A program made the translations under genes and the position numbers. 64,000 nt of DNA, from assembly GCF_002379095.1 (NCBI RefSeq), contig NZ_NBZV01000016.1, positions 1 through 64,000 on the forward strand, given 5' to 3'. Under the pieces are notes generated by a model. That model searched no databases. It was not told the DNA's origin and saw only the letters and a program-made list of their open reading frames with translations. The stretch is from Polaromonas sp. AER18D-145. GTDB taxonomy: Bacteria; Pseudomonadota; Gammaproteobacteria; Burkholderiales; Burkholderiaceae_C. Shown piece after piece: positions 54,180-62,508 of this stretch. Each line of letters begins with the position of its first letter. Positions within the stretch are counted from its first letter, which is position 1.

Positions 54180-55079
54180 TTATTTCTTGGCGTAGTCTTC
54201 CATCGGCTTGTCGTTGGGGGTGGCCCAGGCCGCCTTGGTGCTTTCGCTGACAGCCAGGCCGACGCGGCTGTTCTTCGGGGGGATAGGCTGCATGAACCAT
54301 TTGTCCCAGAGCTTGTTGATTTCGCCGGTCTTGATCAGGCCCTTGATGGTGTCTTCGCCGATTTTCTTCAGGGCGGCATCGTCCTTGCGAACCATGATGG
54401 CAATGGGCTCGACACTCAGGACCTCGCCGACGATCTTGAAATCAGCCGGGTTCTTGGCAGTGGCAATGTTGCCGGCCAGGATGGAGCCGTCCATGACAAA
54501 GGCGTCGGCACGGCCGGACTCGAGCAGCAGGAAGCTGTCGGAGTGGTCCTTGCCGAACACTTCCTTGAAGTCAATGCCACTGGCGCGCTCGTTCTTGCGC
54601 AGCGTCTGCACGGACGTTGTACCGGTGGTGGTGGCCACGTTTTTGCCGTTGAGCTGGGCAATCGAGGTGATGCCGGAGTTGGCTTTCACGGCGATGCGGA
54701 CTTCTTCCACAAAGGTCGTTGGCAGGAACGACACGTCCTTCTGGCGGGTGGCGTTGTTGGTGGTCGAGCCACACTCGATGTCCACCGTGCCGTTTTGCAC
54801 CAGCGGAATGCGGTTCTGCGAGGTCACTGGCAGGTATTTGATCTCGAGCTTGCGGCCCACGGCCTTTTCAAGGTTGGCGATCACGCGCTGGCAGATTTCA
54901 ACGTGGTAACCGGCGTACTTGCCATCACCCAGGGTATAGGACAGGGCGCCCGAGGAATCGCGAACACCCATGGTCACCACGCCGGAAGCCTTGACTTTGG
55001 CGACGGTGTCGCTGGCCTGGGCAAATGCGCCGCTGGATGCAAGCAATGCGATGGTTAGAGCGGCTAGTTTGAGTTTCAT
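54180..55079 (-). CDS. gltI: Glutamate/aspartate ABC transporter, periplasmic binding protein
   Basis: Periplasmic receptor of the importer. The 299-residue protein has a signal peptide (MKLKLAALTIALLASSGAFA, cleavage near 20), a family 3 solute-binding fold with GVVTMGVRDSSGALSYTLGDG at the start of the mature lobe, and DIECGSTTNNATRQKDVSF in the ligand-binding region. AAGGAAACT lies ahead of the ATG. First gene of the transport operon, downstream of the LysR gene on the same strand. Confidence 0.94.
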   Translation of the reverse strand: MKLKLAALTIALLASSGAFAQASDTVAKVKASGVVTMGVRDSSGALSYTLGDGKYAGYHVEICQRVIANLEKAVGRKLEIKYLPVTSQNRIPLVQNGTVDIECGSTTNNATRQKDVSFLPTTFVEEVRIAVKANSGITSIAQLNGKNVATTTGTTSVQTLRKNERASGIDFKEVFGKDHSDSFLLLESGRADAFVMDGSILAGNIATAKNPADFKIVGEVLSVEPIAIMVRKDDAALKKIGEDTIKGLIKTGEINKLWDKWFMQPIPPKNSRVGLAVSESTKAAWATPNDKPMEDYAKK

Positions 55080-55487
55080 GGAGAGTTTCCTTCGGGTTAA
55101 ATGAAAAGGTTGATGAATGCCATTCTAAGGAGGGGGTCCCGGGGCGAACCCCAAGGTTTACCCCAGCCTTGGAAACAGCATCGAGAGGACGGGACAGTTC
55201 CGGAAAGGGGTCAACACACACGAAGCTGGCAACACCGGGGAAGCGTCAGAAAGGTTGAAAGCCGTCAGCGAATCAAACAAGAGAAAGTCCCCAAGATAGT
55301 GCGTGCGTTGATTCGATGGAACCGGGATGACCTGACAAAGCAGTCTTTGTGCCAACCCGTCACCTGCCTTCACAGGGCTCTCTGGAGTCACGCCAACGCC
55401 TTGGCAGAACGTGACGAACTGTAAATTTACGTTCTGTGAAAAGCCAATGCTGTTTGCGTGCAGCATTATGCATATTATTTATAAGCA
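55080..55487. promoter_or_regulatory. Regulatory region between LysR gene and gltI
   Basis: This 408-bp gap carries the gltI promoter. It contains AACTGTAAATTTACGTT (55417-55433), a palindrome around GTAAATTTAC of the T-N11-A kind that LysR proteins bind, about 340 bp before gltI and near the end of the LysR gene. I found no convincing -35/-10 pair and no small gene. Confidence 0.4.
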
Positions 55488-56441
55488 CTAAGGGTTGCTA
55501 CCAAGCCGTGTTTTGCTGGACGGCCTGGGCTGGGCCTGGCTTTCCAGGTAATGCCACAGCGCTTGCGCCGGGCTTTTGGCCGTGGCCTTGCCGGCCGGCC
55601 GCTCGCGGTAGACGCGCAGGTCCATGGTCATTTCCAGACCCTCGCCGGCACTGACCAGCTTTTTGGCCCGCAGCTCCTTCTTGACGGCGCTGAAGGGCAA
55701 AAATGCAATGCCGTGGCCTTCCAGCGCCATGGCCTTGAGGCCCTCCGCCATGTCGGTCTCGTAGACCCGGTCCAGGTGGATGGCGGTGCTTGACTGCTTG
55801 AGAATCAGGTCCACCATGCGACCCAGGTAAGCCCCGGAGGCATAACCCAGGTAAGGCAGGGGCTGGCCGGCCCGGCCCGGCAAGCGGAACAGGGGCGTGC
55901 CGTCGGCCTCGGCTTTCACGAAAGGTGCCAGCACTTCCTGCCCCAGGCTGATCATCTCGTAACGGTCGGCATCCAGCTGGAAAGGCTGCGAGTCGTGGTA
56001 GTAGGCAATCAGCAGGTCGCAGCTGCCCTCGACCAGGCGCAGCACCGCGTCATGCACGTTGAGGGCAATCAGCCGGCTCTTGATGGGGCCGAACTTTTCG
56101 CGCAGGCTGCTGACCCAGGCCGGAAAGAAGGTGAAGGCCAGCGAATGCGGCACGGCGAATTCGATGACGTCATGCGCGGCCGAGTTGTGGCCGCGCAGCA
56201 TGGCGCGCGTCGACTGCAGACCCTGCAGCATCTCCAGCGACTGGCTGTACAGCGTTTCGCCGGCAGGGGTCAGGCGGGTCGGGTAGGAGCTGCGGTCCAC
56301 CAGGTCGGTACCCGCCCAGGCTTCGAGCGCCTGGATGCGGCGTGAAAACGCCGGTTGCGTCACGTGACGCAGCGTGGCCGAGCGGCTGAAGCTCCGGGTT
56401 TCAGCGAGACTGACGAAATCTTCCAGCCATTTGGTTTCCAT
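55488..56441 (-). CDS. LysR-family transcriptional regulator
   Basis: A 317-residue LTTR with the N-terminal HTH (METKWLEDFVSLAETRSFSRSATLRHVTQPAFSRRIQALE) and an effector domain. The ATG at 56441 fits the usual N-terminus; the frame to 56516 does not. It is upstream of and co-directional with gltIJKL, an arrangement often seen in Burkholderiales, so control of glutamate/aspartate uptake is inferred. The effector is not inferable. Confidence 0.93.
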   Translation of the reverse strand: METKWLEDFVSLAETRSFSRSATLRHVTQPAFSRRIQALEAWAGTDLVDRSSYPTRLTPAGETLYSQSLEMLQGLQSTRAMLRGHNSAAHDVIEFAVPHSLAFTFFPAWVSSLREKFGPIKSRLIALNVHDAVLRLVEGSCDLLIAYYHDSQPFQLDADRYEMISLGQEVLAPFVKAEADGTPLFRLPGRAGQPLPYLGYASGAYLGRMVDLILKQSSTAIHLDRVYETDMAEGLKAMALEGHGIAFLPFSAVKKELRAKKLVSAGEGLEMTMDLRVYRERPAGKATAKSPAQALWHYLESQAQPRPSSKTRLGSNP

Positions 56442-56527
56442 GATTTCAATTATGCGATCAGGAGCGTGCACTGCAGCTACGGGGCATCCCACATGGCTGG
56501 TGTTTACCCCGCTCACCAGCCTTAGCG

Positions 56528-56752
56528 CTTAAGGCGAATGGCACTTACTTAAGCCAAAAAGGCTGTCATCCCGGCCTTGAGCCGGGATCCATGCCACCTG
56601 TTCCACCGCACAGGCCCGCGAGGCATGGATTGCGGGTCAAGCCCGCAATGACAACTTCAGGCGTCATCCACGTTTCCGCTTGTCATCCCGGCTCAACGCC
56701 GGGGACAGGTTTCTCGGTATTCGCGCCTTAAGTAAGTGCCATTCCGCTTAAG
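56528..56752. mobile_element. 225-bp MITE with 26-bp terminal inverted repeats
   Basis: Left end 56528-56553 begins CTTAAGGCGAATGGCACTTA; the right end 56727-56752 is its inverted copy with a few changes (CTTAAGTAAGTGCCATTCCG). The interior has no gene but contains TGTCATCCCGGCCTTGAGCC at 56563-56582 and a second TGTCATCCCGG at 56683, units of a widespread palindromic repeat. The right end overlaps the last codon and stop of the ParE-like gene. No transposase is present in the window. Confidence 0.75.
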
Positions 56753-57056
56753 GCCGCGTCCCTTTTCCGCGGTAATCCCGTTCCCGCTGGCTGCGCACAG
56801 CCAGCACGCGCACCGTATCGGTGGGCGGGTCATAACGGTAGAGCGCCAGATACCCGCTGGCGCCGGTAGAAATGATCAGTTCACGTTGACCAAAAGCAGC
56901 AGGCCTGCCGATCTGCGGACTGGTTTGAAGCACGTCAATGGCAGAGATGATCGCCTGAATGCGCAGGGAGGCATATTCGGGCGCATGTTCAAAGAGAAAG
57001 TCGAAGATGCGGTCGAAATCCTCACGCACCTGGGGTGCGAGGACGATGCGGCTCAC
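56748..57056 (-). CDS. ParE/RelE-superfamily toxin
   Basis: A 102-residue toxin-like protein. It has the ParE pattern: a helix-rich N-terminus (SRIVLAPQVREDFDRIFDFLFEHAPEYA) and beta strands with GRPAAFGQRELIISTGASGYLALYRYD and VRVLAVRSQRERDYRG. Start GTG overlaps the antitoxin stop as GTGA. Its TAA stop lies inside the right inverted repeat of the neighbouring MITE, so the last residues may have been set by that insertion. Plasmid-type ParE inhibits gyrase; by family only. Confidence 0.88.
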   Translation of the reverse strand: MSRIVLAPQVREDFDRIFDFLFEHAPEYASLRIQAIISAIDVLQTSPQIGRPAAFGQRELIISTGASGYLALYRYDPPTDTVRVLAVRSQRERDYRGKGTRP

Positions 57057-57322
57057 AGTCGCCGCTTGGGTTTGGGGGCATCAGCCAGCCGGCGCTGCAG
57101 CCAGTCGCGCATCTCATGCCAGTCAACGCCGGGCTCACCGGCCTGCAATGCCACATCACGCTGCCGGGCCTCTTCTTGCATGGCGAGCTTCCACTCGGCT
57201 TCATCCACTTTTTCCGTCAGCGCCTGCACCATGAAGCTGTGCGGCGTCTGGTCGGTGGCCCCCGCCAGGCGCACGATGCGCTCACGCAGGGATTCATCGA
57301 GACGAAGCGTAGCGGTGGACAT
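57053..57322 (-). CDS. Ribbon-helix-helix antitoxin (ParD/CopG type)
   Basis: An 89-residue antitoxin with an N-terminal RHH fold (MSTATLRLDESLRERIVRLAGATDQTPHSFM) and a charged C-terminal tail that would wrap the toxin (WKLAMQEEARQRDVALQ). The ATG at 57322 has AGGAG five to eight bases upstream; a longer frame to 57343 is less likely. It precedes and overlaps the toxin gene, the usual order. Confidence 0.88.
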   Translation of the reverse strand: MSTATLRLDESLRERIVRLAGATDQTPHSFMVQALTEKVDEAEWKLAMQEEARQRDVALQAGEPGVDWHEMRDWLQRRLADAPKPKRRL

Positions 57323-57415
57323 GGTCAGCTCCTGTTGTGACACAAATGTATCACAAAACGCACCGGAAGGCCATCCGTTCGCCGTACCCTGCGAACGGGC
57401 CGGCCAAGCAAGGAC

Positions 57416-59263
57416 TCACTCGGAACTCTGCTGCAGCGCCCACATCGACGCATACCGTCCGCCCACGGCCAGCAAGGCGGCATGGGTGCCACGCTCGATG
57501 ATCTGACCGGCCTCCATGACCAGGATCTCGTGCGCGTCCACCACCGTGGACAGCCGGTGGGCCACCACCAGCGTGGTCTTGTTTTCGGCAATGCTGCGCA
57601 GCTCGGCCTGGATGGCGCGTTCATTGGCCGAGTCCAGCGCCGAGGTGGCTTCGTCAAAAATCATGATGGGCGGGTTTTTCAGCAAGGTACGGGCAATCGC
57701 CACGCGCTGCTTCTCGCCGCCCGAGAGTTTCAGGCCGCGCTCGCCGACCATGGTGGCGTAGCCCGCCGGCGTCGAGCTGATGAAGTCGTGGATACGCGCG
57801 GCACGCGCCGCCTCTTCCACCTCGGCGCGGCTGGCGCCGGGCTGGCCGTAGGCAATGTTGTATTCCACCGTGTCGTTGAACAGCACCGTGTCCTGCGGCA
57901 CGATGCCGATGGCCTGGCGCAGGCTGGACTGCGTCACCTCGCGGATGTCCTGGCCGGCGATGGTGATGCGGCCCCCAGCCACCGAAGGGCTGCCCGGAAT
58001 GCCCACGTCGTAAAAGCGAAACAGCAGGCGCGCCAGGGTGGACTTGCCGGCGCCCGACGAACCGACCACGGCCACCGTCTTGCCCGGCGGTATCACGAAG
58101 CTGATGTTGTGCAGGATGGGCCGCGATGGCTCGTAGGAAAAACTGACGTTTTCAAAACGCACTTCCGGCGAAGCCTGCAGGACGAGGGCCGGCGCGCCGG
58201 GCTGGTCGGCGATCTCGCGCTCGCGCTCCATCAGGTTGAACATCTTGGACAGGTCGGTCAGGCTTTGCTTGATCTCGCGGTAGAGCACGCCCAGGAAACC
58301 GAGCGGAATGTAGAGCTGGATCATGAAGGCGTTGACCATGACCAGGTCGCCCAGCGTCATGCGGCCGTCCACCACGCCCTGGGTCGCGCGCCAGAGCATG
58401 GCCACCAGGCCGGTGGCAATGATCAGCTGCTGGCCGGTGTTGAGCAGGCTCAGCGTGGTCTGGCTCTTGACGGCGGCACGGCGGTAACGCTTGAGGTTTT
58501 CGTCATAGCGCTGCGCCTCGAACTCCTCGTTGTTGAAGTACTTGACGGTTTCGTAGTTGAGCAGCGAGTCGATCGCACGGCTGTGTGCCGAGGAGTCGAG
58601 TTCGTTCATCTCCTTGCGGAACTTGGTGCGCCATTCGGTCACCGTCACGGTGAAGCTGATGTAGAACACCAGCGCAATGATGGTGATGCCGGCAAACCAG
58701 ACGTCGAACTTGACCGCCAGCAGCGTCAGCACCAGCGTGACTTCGATCAGCGTCGGGATGATGCTGTACAGCGAATAGGAGATCAGCGAATGCACGCCGC
58801 GGGTGCCGCGTTCGATGTCGCGTGTCATGCCGCCGGTCTGGCGCTCAAGGTGAAAGCGCAGGCTCAGCGCATGCAGGTGGCGGAACACTTCCAGCGAAAT
58901 GCGGCGCGCTGCGCCCTCGGTGGCCTTCGCAAACACCAGTTCGCGCAGCTCGGTGAACAGCGAGGTCGACAGCCGGAGCAGCCCGTAGCCCACCAGCAAG
59001 GCGGCCGGCACGATAAGGACGGCCTCCACCGCGCCGGGCTTGAAGCTCATGGCGTCGACCAGGTTTTTCAGCAGCAGCGGCACGCCGACGTTGGCGAGTT
59101 TGGCGCCCACCATGAACGCCAGCGCGGCCATCACGCGCCATTTGTAGTCCCAGAGGTAGGGAAACAGGCGCTGCAGGGTCGCCCAGTCGGAGCGGTTCAG
59201 TGCGGGTTGGGGCGGTGCGCCCGGGGCGGGCGGTGTTTCGGCGGCGGGGGCATAGGAGCGCAT
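57416..59263 (-). CDS. Atm1/HMT-type ABC exporter
   Basis: Half-transporter with fused membrane and ATPase domains, related to Atm1/ABCB7 exporters of glutathione conjugates or Fe-S related compounds. The 615-residue protein has six membrane helices (about 45-320), RSDWATLQRLFPYLWDYKWRV before TM1, Walker A GSSGAGKSTLARLLFRFYD, signature LSGGEKQRVAIARTLL and Walker B IMIFDEATSALD. The ATG at 59263 is preferred over a TTG at 59272. It is divergent from the thioesterase gene. Confidence 0.93.
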   Translation of the reverse strand: MRSYAPAAETPPAPGAPPQPALNRSDWATLQRLFPYLWDYKWRVMAALAFMVGAKLANVGVPLLLKNLVDAMSFKPGAVEAVLIVPAALLVGYGLLRLSTSLFTELRELVFAKATEGAARRISLEVFRHLHALSLRFHLERQTGGMTRDIERGTRGVHSLISYSLYSIIPTLIEVTLVLTLLAVKFDVWFAGITIIALVFYISFTVTVTEWRTKFRKEMNELDSSAHSRAIDSLLNYETVKYFNNEEFEAQRYDENLKRYRRAAVKSQTTLSLLNTGQQLIIATGLVAMLWRATQGVVDGRMTLGDLVMVNAFMIQLYIPLGFLGVLYREIKQSLTDLSKMFNLMEREREIADQPGAPALVLQASPEVRFENVSFSYEPSRPILHNISFVIPPGKTVAVVGSSGAGKSTLARLLFRFYDVGIPGSPSVAGGRITIAGQDIREVTQSSLRQAIGIVPQDTVLFNDTVEYNIAYGQPGASRAEVEEAARAARIHDFISSTPAGYATMVGERGLKLSGGEKQRVAIARTLLKNPPIMIFDEATSALDSANERAIQAELRSIAENKTTLVVAHRLSTVVDAHEILVMEAGQIIERGTHAALLAVGGRYASMWALQQSSE

Positions 59264-59311
59264 CGGAGACAATTGTCCTGTTGTTTCAATTTTTCAATAC
59301 CGATTGTGCCT

Positions 59312-59752
59312 ATGTCTACCGAAACCGGCCTTCCCCCCCACGCCCTGAACGTCCAGCTGCCTCTCGACAAGGAACTGGTGCTCAAGGTGATTCCGATGCC
59401 GGCGGACTGCAACGCCAACGGCGACATTTTTGGCGGCTGGGTCATGGCGCAGGTCGATCTGGCCGGCTCGGTGATCCCCGCGCGTTACGCCGGCGGCCGC
59501 ATGGCCACCGTCGCGGTCAACGAGTTCATCTTCAAGCAGCCGGTGCGCGTTGGCGACATCCTGTCCTTCTACTCCGAGCTCACGCGCATAGGCCGCACCT
59601 CGATGACGGTCAAGGTCGAGGTGTATGCCGAACGTTTTGGCTCGCAGGGGCGCTACATCAAGGTGACCGAGGCCAGCGTGACCTATGTGGCGATCGACGA
59701 TGCCGGCCAGCCGCGGCCGGTGCCGCCTTCGTCATTGCCGCGTCCGCTATAA
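59312..59752 (+). CDS. YciA-family acyl-CoA thioesterase
   Basis: A 146-residue hot-dog-fold enzyme that hydrolyses acyl-CoA. Family signature NANGDIFGGWVMAQVDLAG (about 34-52), with Asp38 of GDIFGG as the likely catalytic acid, and AVNEFIFKQPVRVGDILSFYSE. The TAA stop lies within GCTATAA, the first bases of a dispersed-repeat copy. Convergent with the crotonase gene. Confidence 0.93.
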   Translation: MSTETGLPPHALNVQLPLDKELVLKVIPMPADCNANGDIFGGWVMAQVDLAGSVIPARYAGGRMATVAVNEFIFKQPVRVGDILSFYSELTRIGRTSMTVKVEVYAERFGSQGRYIKVTEASVTYVAIDDAGQPRPVPPSSLPRPL

Positions 59753-59802
59753 TTTTGATAGCTACCTCCGAGCACCAGATAAGGGCCAGAGGCCAATTTC
59801 CT
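59746..59802 (+). repeat. Dispersed GCTAC...AAGGGC repeat between two convergent genes
   Basis: Reads GCTATAATTTTGATAGCTAC, then CTCCGAGCACCAGATAAGGGC, CAGAGGCCAATTT. It supplies the thioesterase stop codon and ends 3 bp before the crotonase stop. Confidence 0.8.
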
Positions 59803-59804
59803 CA

Positions 59805-60605
59805 TTAAAACTTGCCATGCCGCCCCTGGCCGCCGGCAAAACGGGCCGCGCCCTGCAGGCCTTCGCCGATACACTGCCTGCCGCGGTCCCACTCCTGTTT
59901 GAGCGCCTGTGGCAAGGGCAGGTCCCACTGCGCATAGGCACTCAGGCGGTCGGCCCGCAGGGTCTTCTGCGGAAAGGCCGCAAGTTGCCGCGCCAGCACC
60001 AGTGCCGCCTCGCGCGCCGTGCCGGTGGACACCACCCGGTTGCACAAACCCATCTGCAGCGCTTCAGCCGCCTCGACCTTGCGCCCGGTCAGGATCAGGT
60101 CCATGGCATGGCCCATGCCGACCAGGCGCGGCAGGCGCACCGTGCCGCCGTCGATCAGCGGCACGCCGAAACGGCGGCAATACACGCCGAAATAGGCATC
60201 CTCTTCCATCACCCGCATGTCGCACCAGAGCGCCAGTTCCATGCCGCCGGCGACGGCCGCGCCGCTGACCGCGGCAATCACCGGCTTGGACAGCAGCAGG
60301 CGCGACGGACCCATGGGGCCCGCCGGGTGGCTGTCTTCCGGCTGAAAGTCCAGCCCGGCAAACACGCCAGCGTCGCCGTCCCCGGCTTCGCGCAGCATCT
60401 TCGCGCCTGACTGCAAATCCCAACCCGCACAGAAGTGACCGTGCGCGCCGTGGAACACCGCGACCTTCGCGCTGTCGTCGCTGTCAAAGGCCAGGAAAGC
60501 CTCGTACAAGGCACGCGCATGGTCAGTGTCCACCGCATTGCGCACATCGGGGCGGTCCAGGGTGACGACCGTCACGTCGCCGTCCTTTTCAATATGTACC
60601 GTCAC
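59805..60605 (-). CDS. Enoyl-CoA hydratase/isomerase (crotonase) family protein
   Basis: A 266-residue crotonase with the oxyanion-hole motifs AHGHFCAGWDLQSGA and KPVIAAVSGAAVAGGMELALWCDMRV. The catalytic Glu positions include GVYCRRFGVPLIDGG. The GTG at 60605 overlaps the AtuA-C stop as GTGA; the longer frame lies in another gene. It is the third gene of atuA - atuA C-part - crotonase, so it resembles AtuE-type hydratases of acyclic terpene or branched acyl-CoA breakdown. Substrate not inferable. Confidence 0.9.
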   Translation of the reverse strand: MTVHIEKDGDVTVVTLDRPDVRNAVDTDHARALYEAFLAFDSDDSAKVAVFHGAHGHFCAGWDLQSGAKMLREAGDGDAGVFAGLDFQPEDSHPAGPMGPSRLLLSKPVIAAVSGAAVAGGMELALWCDMRVMEEDAYFGVYCRRFGVPLIDGGTVRLPRLVGMGHAMDLILTGRKVEAAEALQMGLCNRVVSTGTAREAALVLARQLAAFPQKTLRADRLSAYAQWDLPLPQALKQEWDRGRQCIGEGLQGAARFAGGQGRHGKF

Positions 60606-60991
60606 TTTTGGTCTCCCCACCAGCCGACGCGCGGCGCCGCCAGGCATAACGCCAGTTCGTCGGCGGTCAGGTTGATGTCCATGCGCAGCAGCGCCGCCGC
60701 CATGGACTTGCCGAGGTTGTCCAGCCGCAGGTTGCGCGCGCCGCCGCCCTGCAGCGCGTCGTGCAGCACCAGCTTGATCGCCAGGATGTTGGGCAGGGTC
60801 CAGCACTCGACTCGGCCCGGCAGCCAGGGCGAGAAATGCGCCGCCACACGCTGCGCCGTGACCTCGCGCGCCAGCACTGCGTAGCCCGCTTCGTTCCAGG
60901 CAAACAGGCCAAAGTCCACCCAGTCGGCCTTGTCACCGCTGCGTGCATGGGCCAGCCGGACGAGCTGGATTTTTTGCGTCGGTGTTTTCAT
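60602..60991 (-). CDS. AtuA-like C-terminal domain protein (split subunit)
   Basis: A 129-residue protein matching the C-terminal domain of AtuA (LVRLAHARSGDKADWVDFGLFAWNEAGYAV). In pseudomonads this domain is fused to the DUF1446 domain; here the domains are separate, overlapping genes (ATGA with the upstream gene, GTGA downstream). It presumably forms a complex with the protein at 60988-62382. Biochemical role unknown. Confidence 0.85.
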   Translation of the reverse strand: MKTPTQKIQLVRLAHARSGDKADWVDFGLFAWNEAGYAVLAREVTAQRVAAHFSPWLPGRVECWTLPNILAIKLVLHDALQGGGARNLRLDNLGKSMAAALLRMDINLTADELALCLAAPRVGWWGDQK

Positions 60992-62382
60992 GTCTGCAGC
61001 AGCTCCACGCGGGTGTTGGGCTCGACCAGGCTGCGATCGATCAGGGCCGGCCAGATGCCCAGCAACTCACTGGTGTTGTGCAGGCCGTGAAAGCCGCAGG
61101 TGTAGGCCGGACCGCTGAGTCCCATCCACGGGAACAGCCGGCCGAAACCGTCGGCGGCCTTTTTGTCGCGCGTGCGCAGCACCATGCGCACCCAGACTTC
61201 GTTGAGCCCGGCCAGCGCCTGTGCATCGGGTAGGGGCGCCAGCGCACCGTGCGCCGAATTCAAACCCGGGAACTCGACAAACAGCGCCTCGTGCGGCACG
61301 CCCTTGTCGGCCAGCTGGGTCTTGACCATCTCCACTGCCGCCAGCGCCTTGTCATAGGCATCAGGCCAGCTGAAGCCCCAGGTCACCTCGGCCTTGAAGC
61401 CGTCGCGGTAGCCACCGACCACCTTGAGCTGGCCGGTGCGTGGCTGGCCGGTGGCACCGGTCATGCGCACCCGGTCCTGGCCCAGGTCCTCAAGCCGGAC
61501 GGTCGACAGGTCCAGCACCACGTCCGGCGAAAAATACTGGTGCGGGTTGTGCACTTCATACAGCAGTTGCTGGCGCACGGTGTCGAAGTTGATGCGCCCG
61601 CCCGTGCCCGGCGCTTTCATGATCACCGCGTCGCCGTCTTCACCGACCTCGGCGATCGGGTAGCCGATGTGGGCCAGGTCGGGAATGGCTTTCCAGGCTT
61701 CGGCGCTGCCGAAGTTGCCGCCGCTGCCCTGGCCCGAACACTCGAGCAGGTGCCCGACCGCGAGGCCTTGCGCCAGCCGGTTCAGGTCGGCCGGTGTCGC
61801 CGTGTCTGCTGCATCGCCGAGATTCCAGTTGAACTCGTGCACCAGCGGCCCCAGAAACAGGGCGGCATCGGCGACGCGGCCGGTGATCACGATGTCCGCG
61901 CCCTGCTGCAGCGCAGAAACAATCGGCCGCGCACCAAGGTAGGCGTTGGCAAACACCATGCGCTCACGCACGGTATCGAACGGGGCGCCGCTGAACATGT
62001 GCGCCGGCGCCAGCCCACTGACCTGCTGCAACACCTCGTCACCTGTCACCACGGCGACGCGGGCCTGCCAGCCCCTGGCCGCAAAAGCAGCCTGGACGGC
62101 GGCCGCGGCACCGGCCGGATTGAGCCCGCCGGCATTGCACACGAAGCGGACGTTGCGCTGCTTCATGGCCGGCCACAAACGCATGAGCATGGGCACCACG
62201 TCCCTGGCGTAGCCCAGGGCCGGATCGCGCTGCAGGTCCTTCTGCAAAATGGCCAGCGTCAGCTCCGCCAGATGATCGCTGGCGATGTAGTGCACCCCCC
62301 CGTGTTCAATGCTTGCGAGCACCGGTTCCCACGCATCTCCGTAGAAACCCAACCCGGCACCAATCCGGATTGATTTTTTCAT
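60988..62382 (-). CDS. AtuA/DUF1446 family acyclic terpene utilisation protein (N-terminal part)
   Basis: A 464-residue DUF1446 protein: IRIGAGLGFYGDAWEPVLA at the start, CNAGGLNP, VVTGDEV, DIVITGRVADAALFLGPL and ECSGQGSGGNFGS. Members are essential for citronellol/geraniol catabolism in pseudomonads, but the chemistry is unknown. The ATG at 62382 fits the family; the frame to 62478 crosses the operator. First gene of the split-AtuA-crotonase operon, divergent from the liv operon. Confidence 0.88.
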   Translation of the reverse strand: MKKSIRIGAGLGFYGDAWEPVLASIEHGGVHYIASDHLAELTLAILQKDLQRDPALGYARDVVPMLMRLWPAMKQRNVRFVCNAGGLNPAGAAAAVQAAFAARGWQARVAVVTGDEVLQQVSGLAPAHMFSGAPFDTVRERMVFANAYLGARPIVSALQQGADIVITGRVADAALFLGPLVHEFNWNLGDAADTATPADLNRLAQGLAVGHLLECSGQGSGGNFGSAEAWKAIPDLAHIGYPIAEVGEDGDAVIMKAPGTGGRINFDTVRQQLLYEVHNPHQYFSPDVVLDLSTVRLEDLGQDRVRMTGATGQPRTGQLKVVGGYRDGFKAEVTWGFSWPDAYDKALAAVEMVKTQLADKGVPHEALFVEFPGLNSAHGALAPLPDAQALAGLNEVWVRMVLRTRDKKAADGFGRLFPWMGLSGPAYTCGFHGLHNTSELLGIWPALIDRSLVEPNTRVELLQT

Positions 62383-62466
62383 TGAATGCAGCTCATGATC
62401 AATGCAACGAGGGTTTAACCGGATCACAAATCCGCCGTCCCCTTGCCTTTCCGGTGGTAAATTATT

Positions 62467-62490
62467 TTTACAAAGCAAATGCTTTGTAAA
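62467..62490. promoter_or_regulatory. Perfect inverted repeat between atuA and livH operons
   Basis: TTTACAAAGC, AAAT, GCTTTGTAAA: a perfect 10-bp inverted repeat with a 4-bp centre, 18 bp before the livH GTG and 84 bp before atuA. Size and symmetry suit a TetR-family operator that would control both operons. Confidence 0.65.
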
Positions 62491-62508
62491 AATTATTGTG
62501 GAGCAAAA

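Noticed and set aside
57482..59752. 756-codon plus-strand frame
   Set aside because: Most of it is antisense to the Atm1-type exporter; only its last 146 codons (from 59312) are a real gene, the thioesterase.
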